DNA from: Lactobacillus paragasseri
GTDB lineage: Bacteria > Bacillota > Bacilli > Lactobacillales > Lactobacillaceae
Direction: 5' to 3'
Assembly: GCF_003584685.1 (NCBI RefSeq)
Contig: NZ_AP018549.1
Span: forward strand, 124,001-188,000
Length of the DNA: 64,000 nt
The translations under genes were made by a program, and so were the position numbers. Under the pieces are notes generated by a model. That model was not told where the DNA came from and did no database searches. It saw only the letters and a list, made by a program, of their open reading frames with translations. Shown here one piece after another: positions 45,001-52,828 of the stretch (the first letter of the stretch is position 1; every line of letters starts with the position of its first letter).

Positions 45001-45349
45001 TCAAGTAAAACTATCAGAAATTGGCCAAGAAAAGCTAAAAGCATTAACTGGTAATCAGGGTGCTAACTACAAGTGGGCATTTAATACTAATGCTGATTAT
45101 GTAGTAAAAGCAGCCACAGCTAGTGCAGAACTTAGTGGCTCTAACCAAAAGACTTTTGATGGAACTGCTGTAACAACTGCTGAAGTTAATAGCAATGGGC
45201 AGATTTTAGTTCACCTTACTTACCCAGGCTCTAATGTTCAAAGTACTTACACTTTGCAAGACGGTGACTACATTTGGGAGACTGAGGATGGTCAAATAAT
45301 TTCTGCACCGACAAATACTGGTACTTACACTATTAAGTTGAACAAGTAG
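39029..45349 (+). CDS. Adhesin fragment 2: MBG repeat array, no start of its own
   Basis: This in-frame middle part (about 2,106 residues) begins right after the first TAG. The first ATG (39140) has no ribosome site, so independent translation is unlikely. It opens with two adhesin modules containing long beta stretches (YYSRTKSKDL...GTWTSLPQQW; FYDRTGSLNV...GNWSDG). From about 40,400 it continues as tandem MBG-type domains of about 90-110 residues, each ending in a NVGTYxVKLTxxG-like signature. Related copies differ in sequence and so are not recent duplicates. It ends at TAG 45347 in the middle of one such repeat (GTYTIKLNK-stop-AILVHLQAAL). Confidence 0.65.
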   Translation, partial: LVGSYGVSLTNPTADWTTPNYQWENTFSVLKALTGATMTINLKHKIQETQEQQTRKPTVNYIKAKVNADGTYTPDGSAFTSAVLDVYYSRTKSKDLVTKKVTYTPWLWDTKQGQNGYHVESGTWTSLPQQWAAVVADVPTLDGYTAAKVTDTSGKLANQFVFPTWNNSDQGTSDINKESLAYTENAPIYEARPVHTVLYIPNETTSSTVTAKFVIAGGDKNGQQFAPDSQIQVFYDRTGSLNVANNKITYGNWQFDQNAGDKTTPGFHVISGNWSDGIKTGATAGFTVIPPDGNNEYVAVTKSIHPYVAGFYYSTIQFANPTGTTFPNATDNTWFNRNVLTTYYVPTSMVNKTVTRTITITEPGQDSKTITQTAKLTRQVRVNNDDTGVVYDGFAGSGWSTGNWAAQDVPTYAGYTMSVNQTVNGITTPIQLVNGQIPAETVNGTTQDTAITISWGAVTTAALTGNGNSTYNGQAITNDELNNALKVTVTGPTASAGAYTLQAGDVAFSTDGTNWTTALPTNAAKYQVRLTEQGKTNIVNKYGNNSIIWTQDGKSTITSDATYTINKLASDAVMANAQTGNYEMTYNGAAPSSIDPSKFVFTTTVNRQTVTLDATGLDSGDFTWADGTAPVNVGTYKVVLTAAGLAKLNANNPNFKLTNSGNGTFTINQANASAILSGSASREYNGQAVSVDDINSTSTGDNITLTLHYPKDGNANYSTTVKLNSGDFTWNTPNGQAPVNASDQPYTISLNSDAIAEIIKQAVGSGQNDVSNVKFASDAISGSANYTITPLESLAELSNITNGNYTKVYNAETTNQIDASKLHITANLGGQNVDLDTTGITGSDYQWVDASGAELTSNPKNVGTYYIKLSDTAFARLQAQNPNFKLTSNDGLGVYTITPATANITFGGTNSRVYNGQGTTTTEINSNGQIKVHFTFPGSVLDASYTLKDRDYYLVDQDGAGYDGAQIINVGTYTIKLTQQGMQNVIDTIHQLSGSGDSGYNINVDPATQLGNLTSTFNIVPSQNTISVSGTQTETYNGSPINVVYNADGTNSVKVSIAQTSGNTTGAVASLADVALDSGDFAIVNDPAENAGSYQVKLTDAGLAKIQNVVGDNYHISIDPNAFGTLVIKKYKASAVFSGDPSYTYTGTPVSADDYLGKYSITLNEPNNPTYNLVAGDIEFKVDGNWTPQAPVKVGKYDVRLSQSGWKHIKAINSDNVEWSATASAGTGTYTINQAKVTAELSGNNSMIYNGSHVTTADLYTEGSTIKVAINGTGIANLPKSFTLEDGDYTWSTSDNQSPVNVGNYTIKLTQAGINKIQSQIDQVVGAGNVGLTTTTDDGGSASFEIKQAVAANVQLYGGENTIYNGNPVSFDPTKTETANNFGFHNVENLTVPTFTASDFTWYDGQGNKLSSAPTNAGTYYLKLNTQGEKAFADANPNYTFEENGKSTISGEIPYVVTPAELTIGVSGSASKVFNDKNAEITQEQINNGDIKLVWGNSTTEPTDLGKFTLTPSDLEVVDANGKHAIHANAGIGADGQPVKGNPYKVQLTADAIKRIKQLSGAANYKISQSAKSGEYFIYEHKAELTLTGNQTTVYGTAMPFSPSKYQLAFTNWLSTDLPVPNLTWKDNKLLNNDNDTGLTWTVGDLYVEGYPDGGVPTNVGTYRVKISKQLTDKLRQLFPDYDFSGNIGENGVDEQDNEEIVEPSHTPASYVITPANTTVKITGAQHVKYGESTNINVGDYSISITAPVHNETVDNNAERIYTNVTLAAGDLEFVTVPTNVGTYQVKLSAQGLQKLKDLTGSSNYDWTQAADAKANFFVEQMPVTIAVSGQSSVTYGTQDWLNAIKVNPSGYVLTITTENGAALSYHTVDGDLVFNQTPGNVGEYQVELSAQGLANIEEKLGTNYSYPQTAADVTAKGTFTVKQGEVTVTLNGSDGKTYNAVPTLSSGLNLDKYNVTYSATVYSADGKAQTLTLTANDLQIIGDATNVGTYQVKLSEIGQEKLKALTGNQGANYKWAFNTNADYVVKAATASAELSGSNQKTFDGTAVTTAEVNSNGQILVHLTYPGSNVQSTYTLQDGDYIWETEDGQIISAPTNTGTYTIKLNK

Positions 45350-47050
45350 GCTATCTTAGTTCACTTACAAGCTGCTCTGAACCAGCAAGCTGGTTTAGGT
45401 GACAATGATCAGTCTAATGTGACTGTTTCAGCAGATAAACTAAGTGGTCAAGCAAGCTTTAAAATTAATCCACAAACACTCACTGACGTAACAATTTCTG
45501 CACCTGATCAAAGTAAGACTTATGATGCTCAAGCAGCGGATCTTGATGTTAATGGAATAACTATTACTGCAAATGGAATCGTTGCTAATAATCCATTAGT
45601 AAATCCGGGTATTAGCGCTAGCGACTTCACTTGGTATGATGAAACTGGTAATAAGCTTGAAAGTGCACCGGTTGATGTTGGAACTTACCAGGCACGCTTA
45701 AATGCAAGTACGCTTGCTGAATTGCAAAATACAAATCCAAACTATCAATTTAGCTCTGTAGCTGGTTTGATTAACTACACAATTAATCCAGCTCCTGCCA
45801 CTGCAAAAATTAGTGGTTCAGCTGATCGTGACTACAATGCTCAAACTACTTCTGTTTCGGATGTAATGAACAATATCAAGTGGAAGGCAACAGGTTTAGT
45901 TACTGACCAAGAGCTTAATCTTAATGGTTTAACTGCTAATAGTTATGCTTGGTACAGTAAAGATGCTGACGGTAACTACGTTGCAATGACTGGTAATCCA
46001 GTAAACGCTGGCACTTACTACTTACGCTTGACTAAGGATGCAATTGCACAAGTAAAAGCTGATAATTCAAATTACAACTTTACTTCAGTTGATGGCGAAT
46101 TTACTTACACGATCAACGTTGTAAACGGTACTGCAACTCTTAGGGGCTCATCTTCTAAGACTTATGATGGTCAAGCTGCAACTACTGCTGAAGTGAATAG
46201 TACAAACGGTGATATTATTGTTAACTTTGCTTTCCCAGGATCAAGTGCTCAAAGTACTTATGCTTTGCAAGCTGGAGATTACATTTGGGAGAACAAGGAT
46301 GGTCAAGAAATATCAGCACCAACTAATGCTGGTACTTACACTATTAAGTTAAGTGCAGATGGTATTACAAACTTGCAAAACGCAATCAACCAATATGCTG
46401 GCCAAGGAAATGTAACTTTAGACACACAAGATCTTTTAGGTGCTGCTGTTTACACAATTAAGCAAAAAGCTCTTAATGTAATCCTTGGTAATAATAGTAC
46501 TGGTACAGATGGCAAGACTTACGATGGTCAGCCAGCAGTAATCAATACTCAAGCTGAAAACTTTGGCGTGTTCACCACTAGTGGCCTAGTAAATGGCGAA
46601 GACTTGAATGCCGCTAACTTAACTAATGACGACTACGAATGGGTAGACGCAAATGGTAAGGCAATATCAGCACCAACTAATGCTGGTACTTACTACATTT
46701 CTTTGACCGCAAATGGATTGAAGAAATTACAAGCTGACAATCCTAACTACGCAATTTCTGAAAGTGGACAATTTACTTACGTAATTAGTCCAGCTGAAGA
46801 AAATGTAACAATTTCTGGTAGTCAGGAAAGCACATCAACCTCAATTGATAATGCAAACTTCACGGTTCACGCTCCAGCAGGTATTACAGTTCCAACAGGG
46901 ATGACTTATGAGTTTGCAACTGGAGTTCCATCTGAATCTGGCGTTTATGTAATTAAATTAACTCCAGAAAGTATCGCTGCTCTTGAAAAAACAAATCCAA
47001 ACTACAAGCTGAATATTTCTTCAGACGCTAGATTTACCTTGGATGCAACT
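40430..47050 (+). repeat. Array of about 20 MBG-type protein repeats
   Basis: Repeated at protein level: a strand pattern beginning SG-x-YNG-x and closing with variants of P-x-N-V/A-G-T-Y-x-x-K/R-L-T-x-x-G, roughly every 270-330 bp. Examples: APVNVGTYKVVLTAAGL, PTNAGTYYLKLNTQGE, ATNVGTYQVKLSEIGQ. The DNA is only moderately similar between copies, indicating an old expansion. Confidence 0.75.
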
Positions 47051-50000
47051 TTAAGTATTGAGTTTGAAGATACACAAGATGGTAATAAGCAAGTCGGTAA
47101 GACAATTACTAAGACAGGTGTTGCTAATTCAACTATCAATGATCTTAAATTAGTTGTTCCTGACAATTACGAATTAGCTCCAGATCAAGAATTACCAACT
47201 AGTTATACTTTTGGTAAGACATTGAATCAAAACTTGTATATCAAGTTAGTTCATAAGTTGAATGAGCTTAATCCAACTGATCCAAGTACTAATCCACATC
47301 CAACTAATAAGAATTGGTTCAGAGAAAATGGCTTAGTTAAGGACGTTACTCGGACAATCAACTACGAAGGATTAAGTACAGCCCAATTAGCTCAAATTCC
47401 AGAAACTCAAAAAGCTCAAACTGTTGAGTTTACTAGAACTGCTAAGTATGACTTAGTTACTGGTAAGATTGTTGTAAATAGTGAAGGTTCATGGACTGCA
47501 GTAGATGGTAAAGATATCTTCGCTGGCTTTACTCCATTTGCCTTTGCTGGATACACAGCAGCTCCTGCTAAGGTTGAGCAAGTGAAAGTAACTGGTAATG
47601 ATAAGAATAGTCAAATTACTGTTACTTACACTGCAAACAATCAAACAGGTAAGATATCTTACGTTGATAGTGATGGTAAAGAAGTTGGCCAAACCACAAT
47701 CAGTGGTAAGACTGGTGAAACTGTCAAGGTAACGCCAGAAGCACCAACAGGCTGGCAAATTGTTTCAGGCCAAGATATTCCTAAGAGTGTTACAGCAACA
47801 GCTACTGGTATTCCAACAGTAACTGTGAAAGTAGAGCACAGTACAATAATCGTTACTCCGGAAACCCCTGAAAAGGATATTCCAACAGGTCCAGTACCTG
47901 GTGATCCAAGCAAGAATTACGAGAAGATGGAAAGTTTAACAGCTTCACCAACTCGAACAATTGTTGTAACTGACCCAAGCGGTAAGACTACTAAGGTCAC
48001 TCAAACTGTAAACTTCACTAGAACAGCAACGTTTGATGAAGTAACAGGCGAGATAACTTACAGTAACTGGGCAAGTTCTGAACCAACAGAATGGTCAGAA
48101 TACACAGCACCGGAAGTGGCAGGCTACACCGCAACTTCAAGTGTCAGTGCAAAAACGGTGACTGCTGAAACTGCAGATGAAACGGTAAACATTTCTTACA
48201 CTGCAAACAATCAAACAGGTAAGATTTCTTACGTTGATAGTCAAGGCAATGAAGTTGGTCAAACTGCATTAACAGGCGAGACCGATCAAAGCGTTGCAGT
48301 AACTCCAGAAGCACCATCAGGCTGGAGAATAGTTTCAGGCCAAGATATTCCTAAGAGTGTTACAGCAACAGCTACTGGCATTCCAACAGTAACTGTAAAA
48401 GTAGAGCATGGAACAGTTATCGTAACTCCAGACACACCAGAAAAGGATATCCCAACAGGCCCAGTACCTGGTGATCCAAGCAAGAATTACGAGAAGATGG
48501 AAAGTTTAACAGCTTCACCAACTCGTACGATTGTGGTAACTGATCCAAGTGGTAAGACTACTGAGGTAACTCAAACTGTAAACTTCACTAGAATGGCAAC
48601 ATTCGATGAAGTAACAGGCGAGATAACTTACAGTAACTGGGCAAGTTCTGAACCAGCAGAATGGTCAGAATACACGGCACCAGAAGTAGCAGGTTACACT
48701 GCAACTTCAAGTGTTAGTGCAAAACCAGTGACTGCCAAAACTGCAGATGAAACAGTAAGCATTTCTTACACTGCAAACAACCAAACAGGTAAGATCTCTT
48801 ATGTTGATGGCGATGGTAAGGAAGTCGGTCAAACCACAATATCTGGCAAGACTGGCGAAACAGTCAACGTAACTCCACAAGTTCCATCGGGTTGGAAGAT
48901 TGTACCAGGTCAAGATATTCCTAAGACAATAACAATTAGCGAAAATGGTATTCCAACAGTAACTGTGAAAGTAGAGCGCAGTACAATAATCGTTACTCCG
49001 GAAACCCCTGAAAAGGATATCCCAACAGGCCCAGTTCCAGGAGATCCAAGCAAGAACTACGAGAAGATGGAAAGTTTAACAGCTACACCAACTCGTACGA
49101 TTGTGGTAACTGATCCAAGCGGTAAGACTGCTAAGGCAACTCAAACTGTAAACTTCACTAGAACAGCAACGTTCGATGAAGTAACAGGTGAAGTTACTTA
49201 CAGTGACTGGCAACTTGAAAAATCAACGTCTGCTAACCATACAGCTCAATGGGATAGCTACACTCCTCAGTTCATTACACACTATGTTCCAAGCATAGCT
49301 GAAGTACCTGCTGAAGAAGTGAACGCTAATACTGCTGACCGCCAAGTAACAATTACTTACACTCCTGCTTCAGAAAGCCAAGTAATTCGCTATGTTGATC
49401 AGAATGGTAAAGAAATTAGTACCCAAATTGTTTCAGGTAAGTACGGCTTAGATACAACATTTACACCAAAATTACCTAACAACTGGCAAGCTGCTAATAC
49501 TATTCCAACTTCAATCAAGATTGGTGAAAATGGTGGTTTGACTACAATTGTCGTTGAAGCTAAGACTGAAAAAGTACAACAAGCTAAGACTGTTACTGAA
49601 ACTATCCATTATCACACTGCTAATGGCAAACAATTATTTGCTGATAAAGAAATGGAAGTTAACTTCTTTAGAACTGGTGTAAAGAATCTTGTAACTGGTG
49701 AGATTACTTGGAATAACTGGAATAAAGATAAAGAAAGCTTTAATGAAGTTCTTTCTCCAAAAGTTTCTGGATACACGGCTTCTCCAGCTAAAGTTGCAGC
49801 TCAAACTGTAACTCCTAACTCAGAAGACCTAGTATTCAACGTAATTTACACTAAGAATTCACAAACTTATCCAACAATTCCAGAAAATAAACCAAATAAG
49901 CCACAAGAAGAAAATGTTTCTAAGCAAGAAACTAAGACTCAAGATAAACTCATTCACGAATATGGATATAAGAAACGTGCAGATGGTCGTTTAGTAGACC

Positions 50001-50221
50001 ATACTGGTCATGTATATCCAGCAAGTAGCAAAGTTAAAGAAAATGGAGCTATCTACAGTGAAAATGGTGAACTATTATCAGTTGGTTCAAGAAGAAAACA
50101 TGAATTGCCGCAAACTGGTCTTCATGACAATAGTTTAATTGCTGCAATTGGATCACTTCTTGCTGGTATTAGTATCTTTGGTTTACTTGGTGGACGGAAG
50201 AAAAAGGATGATGATAAATAA
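45350..50221 (+). CDS. Adhesin fragment 3: last MBG repeats, MucBP/Mub repeats and LPQTG anchor
   Basis: This in-frame C-terminal part (about 1,623 residues) carries the last MBG repeats to about 47,040 and a MucBP-like domain. Near-identical units follow, pairing a MucBP module (TGKISYVDSDGKEVGQT) with a Mub-type module (TRTIVVTDPSGKTTKVTQTV). A lysine/proline segment and the sortase signal LPQTG (50105-50119), hydrophobic tail and GGRKKKDDDK complete it. The first ATG after the stop (45419) has no convincing ribosome site. MucBP and Mub domains bind mucin glycoproteins in other lactobacilli, which is the basis for the adhesin call. Confidence 0.72.
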   Translation, partial: AILVHLQAALNQQAGLGDNDQSNVTVSADKLSGQASFKINPQTLTDVTISAPDQSKTYDAQAADLDVNGITITANGIVANNPLVNPGISASDFTWYDETGNKLESAPVDVGTYQARLNASTLAELQNTNPNYQFSSVAGLINYTINPAPATAKISGSADRDYNAQTTSVSDVMNNIKWKATGLVTDQELNLNGLTANSYAWYSKDADGNYVAMTGNPVNAGTYYLRLTKDAIAQVKADNSNYNFTSVDGEFTYTINVVNGTATLRGSSSKTYDGQAATTAEVNSTNGDIIVNFAFPGSSAQSTYALQAGDYIWENKDGQEISAPTNAGTYTIKLSADGITNLQNAINQYAGQGNVTLDTQDLLGAAVYTIKQKALNVILGNNSTGTDGKTYDGQPAVINTQAENFGVFTTSGLVNGEDLNAANLTNDDYEWVDANGKAISAPTNAGTYYISLTANGLKKLQADNPNYAISESGQFTYVISPAEENVTISGSQESTSTSIDNANFTVHAPAGITVPTGMTYEFATGVPSESGVYVIKLTPESIAALEKTNPNYKLNISSDARFTLDATLSIEFEDTQDGNKQVGKTITKTGVANSTINDLKLVVPDNYELAPDQELPTSYTFGKTLNQNLYIKLVHKLNELNPTDPSTNPHPTNKNWFRENGLVKDVTRTINYEGLSTAQLAQIPETQKAQTVEFTRTAKYDLVTGKIVVNSEGSWTAVDGKDIFAGFTPFAFAGYTAAPAKVEQVKVTGNDKNSQITVTYTANNQTGKISYVDSDGKEVGQTTISGKTGETVKVTPEAPTGWQIVSGQDIPKSVTATATGIPTVTVKVEHSTIIVTPETPEKDIPTGPVPGDPSKNYEKMESLTASPTRTIVVTDPSGKTTKVTQTVNFTRTATFDEVTGEITYSNWASSEPTEWSEYTAPEVAGYTATSSVSAKTVTAETADETVNISYTANNQTGKISYVDSQGNEVGQTALTGETDQSVAVTPEAPSGWRIVSGQDIPKSVTATATGIPTVTVKVEHGTVIVTPDTPEKDIPTGPVPGDPSKNYEKMESLTASPTRTIVVTDPSGKTTEVTQTVNFTRMATFDEVTGEITYSNWASSEPAEWSEYTAPEVAGYTATSSVSAKPVTAKTADETVSISYTANNQTGKISYVDGDGKEVGQTTISGKTGETVNVTPQVPSGWKIVPGQDIPKTITISENGIPTVTVKVERSTIIVTPETPEKDIPTGPVPGDPSKNYEKMESLTATPTRTIVVTDPSGKTAKATQTVNFTRTATFDEVTGEVTYSDWQLEKSTSANHTAQWDSYTPQFITHYVPSIAEVPAEEVNANTADRQVTITYTPASESQVIRYVDQNGKEISTQIVSGKYGLDTTFTPKLPNNWQAANTIPTSIKIGENGGLTTIVVEAKTEKVQQAKTVTETIHYHTANGKQLFADKEMEVNFFRTGVKNLVTGEITWNNWNKDKESFNEVLSPKVSGYTASPAKVAAQTVTPNSEDLVFNVIYTKNSQTYPTIPENKPNKPQEENVSKQETKTQDKLIHEYGYKKRADGRLVDHTGHVYPASSKVKENGAIYSENGELLSVGSRRKHELPQTGLHDNSLIAAIGSLLAGISIFGLLGGRKKKDDDK
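47641..49350 (+). repeat. Three tandem 570-bp MucBP-Mub repeat units
   Basis: Landmarks recur at exact 570-bp steps: AAACAGGTAAGAT at 47643, 48213 and 48783; GGTGATCCAAG or GGAGATCCAAG ending at 47910, 48480 and 49050. Units are about 47641-48210, 48211-48780 and 48781-49350, each 190 codons, highly similar in DNA. The third diverges after about 49,200. Such repeats are prone to recombination and copy-number change. Confidence 0.85.
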
Positions 50222-50235
50222 AACTGAATAGGTTT

Positions 50236-50264
50236 TGAAAGAGGCAATTTGCCTCTTTTTTTTA
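50236..50264 (+). terminator. Terminator of the adhesin gene
   Basis: AAAGAGGCAA pairs with TTGCCTCTTT, followed by T residues. Confidence 0.87.
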
Positions 50265-50332
50265 ACTCTCGTGCAAAATAGTTCATTAATTGCTAGACTG
50301 AATGTAAGAGTTTTAGAGAAAAGGGTGAAAAA

Positions 50333-51550
50333 ATGCACGGCAAACAGAATATTCAACCAGATGATGAGATTAAGCTTCATTGGCTTCTATTAGGTGAGTT
50401 ATTTACCTGGATTGGAGCTAGTTTTATCTGGCCATTGACTTCGGTTTATTTAAATAAGAGATTACACGTATCTTTGGCGATGATTGGAATTGTACTGCTC
50501 TTTAACTGTTTAGCTAATATGCTTGGCTCCTTTGTTGCAGGTTGGGCGTATGATCATTTCAATCCCTATTATTTAATTATTGCAGGAGCAGGTTTAGATG
50601 CCTTAGTTTTGTTTGGAATGGCTGCTAATCATACTTGGCCGATTTATTGGGTTTGGATGACTTTGACTGGGCTACTTGGTGGCTGGAATGGGGCTTTAAT
50701 TAATTCAATTGCAACTAGCATTAAGTCTAAGCCCGGCAGGTATGTTTTCAATACGATCTATTTTGCACAAAATCTAGGTGTGGTACTTGGTACTTTAATC
50801 GTAGGTTATATTTATGATTACTCTGTTACGATTTTATTCATTATTGCGGCTAGTCTTTTCGTAATTGTATGTATAAACTCAATTATTAATTATCGTCCAA
50901 TTATTAAGTTTCATTTGGAAAGAAAAGCTCAGCAAAATACTAATAGTAAAAATAAGATAACCCCAATGCCTAGTGCTAATCTAAAATTAACTATTGGCTT
51001 TTTTACTACTTTGGCTGTGATCTGGCTAATGTACATGAACTGGGAGTCTAATCTTTCAGTTTATATGGTTTCTTTGGGCATTCCATTTCACTTATATAGT
51101 TTACTTTGGACAATTAATGCCAGCATTATTGTGATTGTACAGGCTTTTTTAAGTCGTTTTCCTAATACTTTTAAGAATTTATTCCATCAAGTTGTGTTCG
51201 GAGTTACAATGTTTGCTATCTCTTTTGTAACTTTAATTTTCGCAAAAGATTATGCACATTTTGTATTCTCAATGGTTACTTTGACTTTAGGTGAATCCAC
51301 TGCGATGCCCGCAATGCCAGCCTATGTAAATGATTTATCTCCAGTTGAAAGTAAAGGAAAATACCAAGGATTAACAATTTCAACGTCTGCGATTGGTAGA
51401 GCCTTTGGTCCTTTATTTGGAGGACTAGTGATTGATAAGTTCGGCTATATCAATTTCTTTATTGTAGCTGCAGCTGGAATCTTTATGATGTTGGCAATTA
51501 TTGTGCCGCTCCACGCACAATTGAAAGATAAGTTGAAAATATTTAGGTAA
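50333..51550 (+). CDS. Major facilitator superfamily transporter (multidrug-efflux-like)
   Basis: A 405-residue membrane protein with about 12 hydrophobic helices in two halves, joined by a basic loop (YRPIIKFHLERKAQQN, near 190-205). Family features: WPLTSVYLNKRLHVSLAMIG in helix 1-2, GWAYDHFNPYY (the loop 2-3 motif) and GRAFGPLFGGLVIDKFG in the second half. MFS proteins of this type export drugs or small metabolites; no substrate can be assigned. Start ATG 50333 with AAAGGGTG upstream. It stands alone between the adhesin and lacD. Confidence 0.83.
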   Translation: MHGKQNIQPDDEIKLHWLLLGELFTWIGASFIWPLTSVYLNKRLHVSLAMIGIVLLFNCLANMLGSFVAGWAYDHFNPYYLIIAGAGLDALVLFGMAANHTWPIYWVWMTLTGLLGGWNGALINSIATSIKSKPGRYVFNTIYFAQNLGVVLGTLIVGYIYDYSVTILFIIAASLFVIVCINSIINYRPIIKFHLERKAQQNTNSKNKITPMPSANLKLTIGFFTTLAVIWLMYMNWESNLSVYMVSLGIPFHLYSLLWTINASIIVIVQAFLSRFPNTFKNLFHQVVFGVTMFAISFVTLIFAKDYAHFVFSMVTLTLGESTAMPAMPAYVNDLSPVESKGKYQGLTISTSAIGRAFGPLFGGLVIDKFGYINFFIVAAAGIFMMLAIIVPLHAQLKDKLKIFR

Positions 51551-51615
51551 ACTTTTACATGATTTTTCTCTTTAGATGAAAACCTTTACAGAATGTAAGC
51601 GATCTCTTCTATTTG

Positions 51616-51629
51616 TGAAAGCGCCATCT
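51616..51629. promoter_or_regulatory. Possible cre site in the lacD promoter
   Basis: TGAAAGCGCCATCT shares the TGAAAGCG half of cre. It lies between TTGTGA (51613) and TATAGA (51635), a plausible but weak promoter. TATAAT at 51630 is an alternative -10. Confidence 0.45.
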
Positions 51630-51668
51630 TATAATATAGATGTGCGGTTAAGTAAAAGGAGATACACA

Positions 51669-52664
51669 ATGAGAAAAATTTCACCTGAAGTTGCAAAACA
51701 TATGGACAATTTGTCTAATGAAGCTGGAGTAATCAGCGCATTAGCAATTGACCAAAGAGGATCATTAAAGAGAATGTTAGCTGAAGCAGCAAATAAACCT
51801 GCCGATGAAACAACAATCGTAGATTTTAAAGAAGCTGTTTCTAAAGAATTAACACCATATGCTTCCGCAATTTTAACGGATCCAGAATATGGTCTTCCTG
51901 CAACTAAGGTAAGGGATAAGAATTGTGGTTTATTACTATCTTATGAAAAGACAGGTTATGACACCACTGAACCAGGTAGAATGTGTGATTTAATTGCCGA
52001 CCAATCAGCTTTAAGAATTAAAAATGATGGTGCCGATGCAGTTAAATTCTTGCTTTACTACGATCCAGACGAAAGTGATGAAATTAATGATAAGAAGAAG
52101 GCTTTCGTTGAAAGAGTAGGAGCTGAAACTAAAGCAAACGGTCTTCCATTTTTCCTTGAATTATTAACTTATGATGGCAAGATGGATGACGTTAAGAGCG
52201 AGGAATATGCTAAAGTAAAGCCTGAAAAAGTATTTAAGACAATTGAAGAATTTTCAAAACCTCAATATGACGTTACTGTTCTTAAGGTTGAAATTCCATT
52301 CAATATTAAGTACGTAGAAGGTTTCAATGGCGACAACAATGTTGTTTATACTCAAGAAGAAGCAAAGAAGTTGTTGAAGAAACAATCAGACTTAACTGAT
52401 TTACCATACATCTTCTTATCAGCTGGTGTAACAAGTGAAGAATTCATTGCCGAAATTAAGATGGCTGAAGAAGCTGATGCAGACTTCAATGGTGTTCTTT
52501 GTGGACGTGCAACTTGGAAGCCAGCAATTAAGCCATTTGCTGCCGAAGGTGAAAAGCAAGGTAGAGAATGGTTATCAACTGAAGGTAAGAAGAATATCGA
52601 GAACTTGAACGATGCACTTAAGGGTGCTAAGTCATGGAAAGATAAGCTCGAAGTTGAAGATTAA
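51669..52664 (+). CDS. lacD: Tagatose-1,6-bisphosphate aldolase
   Basis: A 331-residue class I aldolase that cleaves tagatose-1,6-bisphosphate to dihydroxyacetone phosphate and glyceraldehyde-3-phosphate. The ATG at 51669 has AAAGGAG 9 nt upstream. The frame also extends to an ATG at 51576, but that would add 31 unlikely residues across the promoter. Landmarks: ALAIDQRGSLKRML (near 22-35), AVKFLLYYDP (near 120) and TVLKVEIPFN with the probable Schiff-base Lys (near 206). It stands alone, yet it would complete the pathway from AgaS (tagatose-6-P) once a kinase acts. LacD also cleaves related sugars. Confidence 0.88.
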   Translation: MRKISPEVAKHMDNLSNEAGVISALAIDQRGSLKRMLAEAANKPADETTIVDFKEAVSKELTPYASAILTDPEYGLPATKVRDKNCGLLLSYEKTGYDTTEPGRMCDLIADQSALRIKNDGADAVKFLLYYDPDESDEINDKKKAFVERVGAETKANGLPFFLELLTYDGKMDDVKSEEYAKVKPEKVFKTIEEFSKPQYDVTVLKVEIPFNIKYVEGFNGDNNVVYTQEEAKKLLKKQSDLTDLPYIFLSAGVTSEEFIAEIKMAEEADADFNGVLCGRATWKPAIKPFAAEGEKQGREWLSTEGKKNIENLNDALKGAKSWKDKLEVED

Positions 52665-52687
52665 TAGATTAGTTTAATAACTAATGA

Positions 52688-52721
52688 AAAACAAGGCTAG
52701 AAATTTAGCCTTGTTTTTTTG
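52688..52721 (+). terminator. Terminator of lacD
   Basis: AACAAGGCTA pairs with TAGCCTTGTT, followed by T residues. Confidence 0.87.
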
Positions 52722-52828
52722 TGGAAAATTTAGCTTGATTTTATATGTAAAATGCCAATGTTTATGCACTTGAAAAGCCATTTATAAGTTATTAGAATAA
52801 AAGAGTAATGTTAATTGGAGGAGAAAAA

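Larger units (their letters stand above)
35471..50221 (+). pseudogene. Giant YSIRK/LPXTG mucus-binding adhesin gene, split by two in-frame TAG codons
   Basis: One reading frame runs from ATG 35471 (ribosome site GAAGGGA) to TAA 50219-50221, 4,916 codons, interrupted only by TAG at 39026-39028 (codon 1186) and 45347-45349 (codon 3293). No frameshift occurs between the pieces, and sequence after each stop stays coding-like, matching neighbouring repeats. Order: YSIRK signal peptide, Ser/Thr-rich region, Rib-like and adhesin domains, about 20 MBG repeats, MucBP and Mub repeats, proline-rich wall segment, LPQTG anchor. Each stop fits a CAG-to-TAG change. As written, only a secreted, unanchored N-terminal piece would be made. 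Recent nonsense mutation, sequence error or amber readthrough are all possible. Confidence 0.8.

Noticed and set aside
39140-45349. Independent gene starting at ATG 39140
   Set aside because: No ribosome site and continuous domain sequence upstream in the same frame; it is the middle of one broken gene.
47489-48913. Minus-strand frames in the MucBP repeats
   Set aside because: The same antisense frame recurs with the 570-bp repeat, a by-product of repeat composition.
40430-49350. CRISPR-like repeat array
   Set aside because: Repeats are coding, 270-570 bp long and protein-level; there are no short direct repeats with unique spacers.
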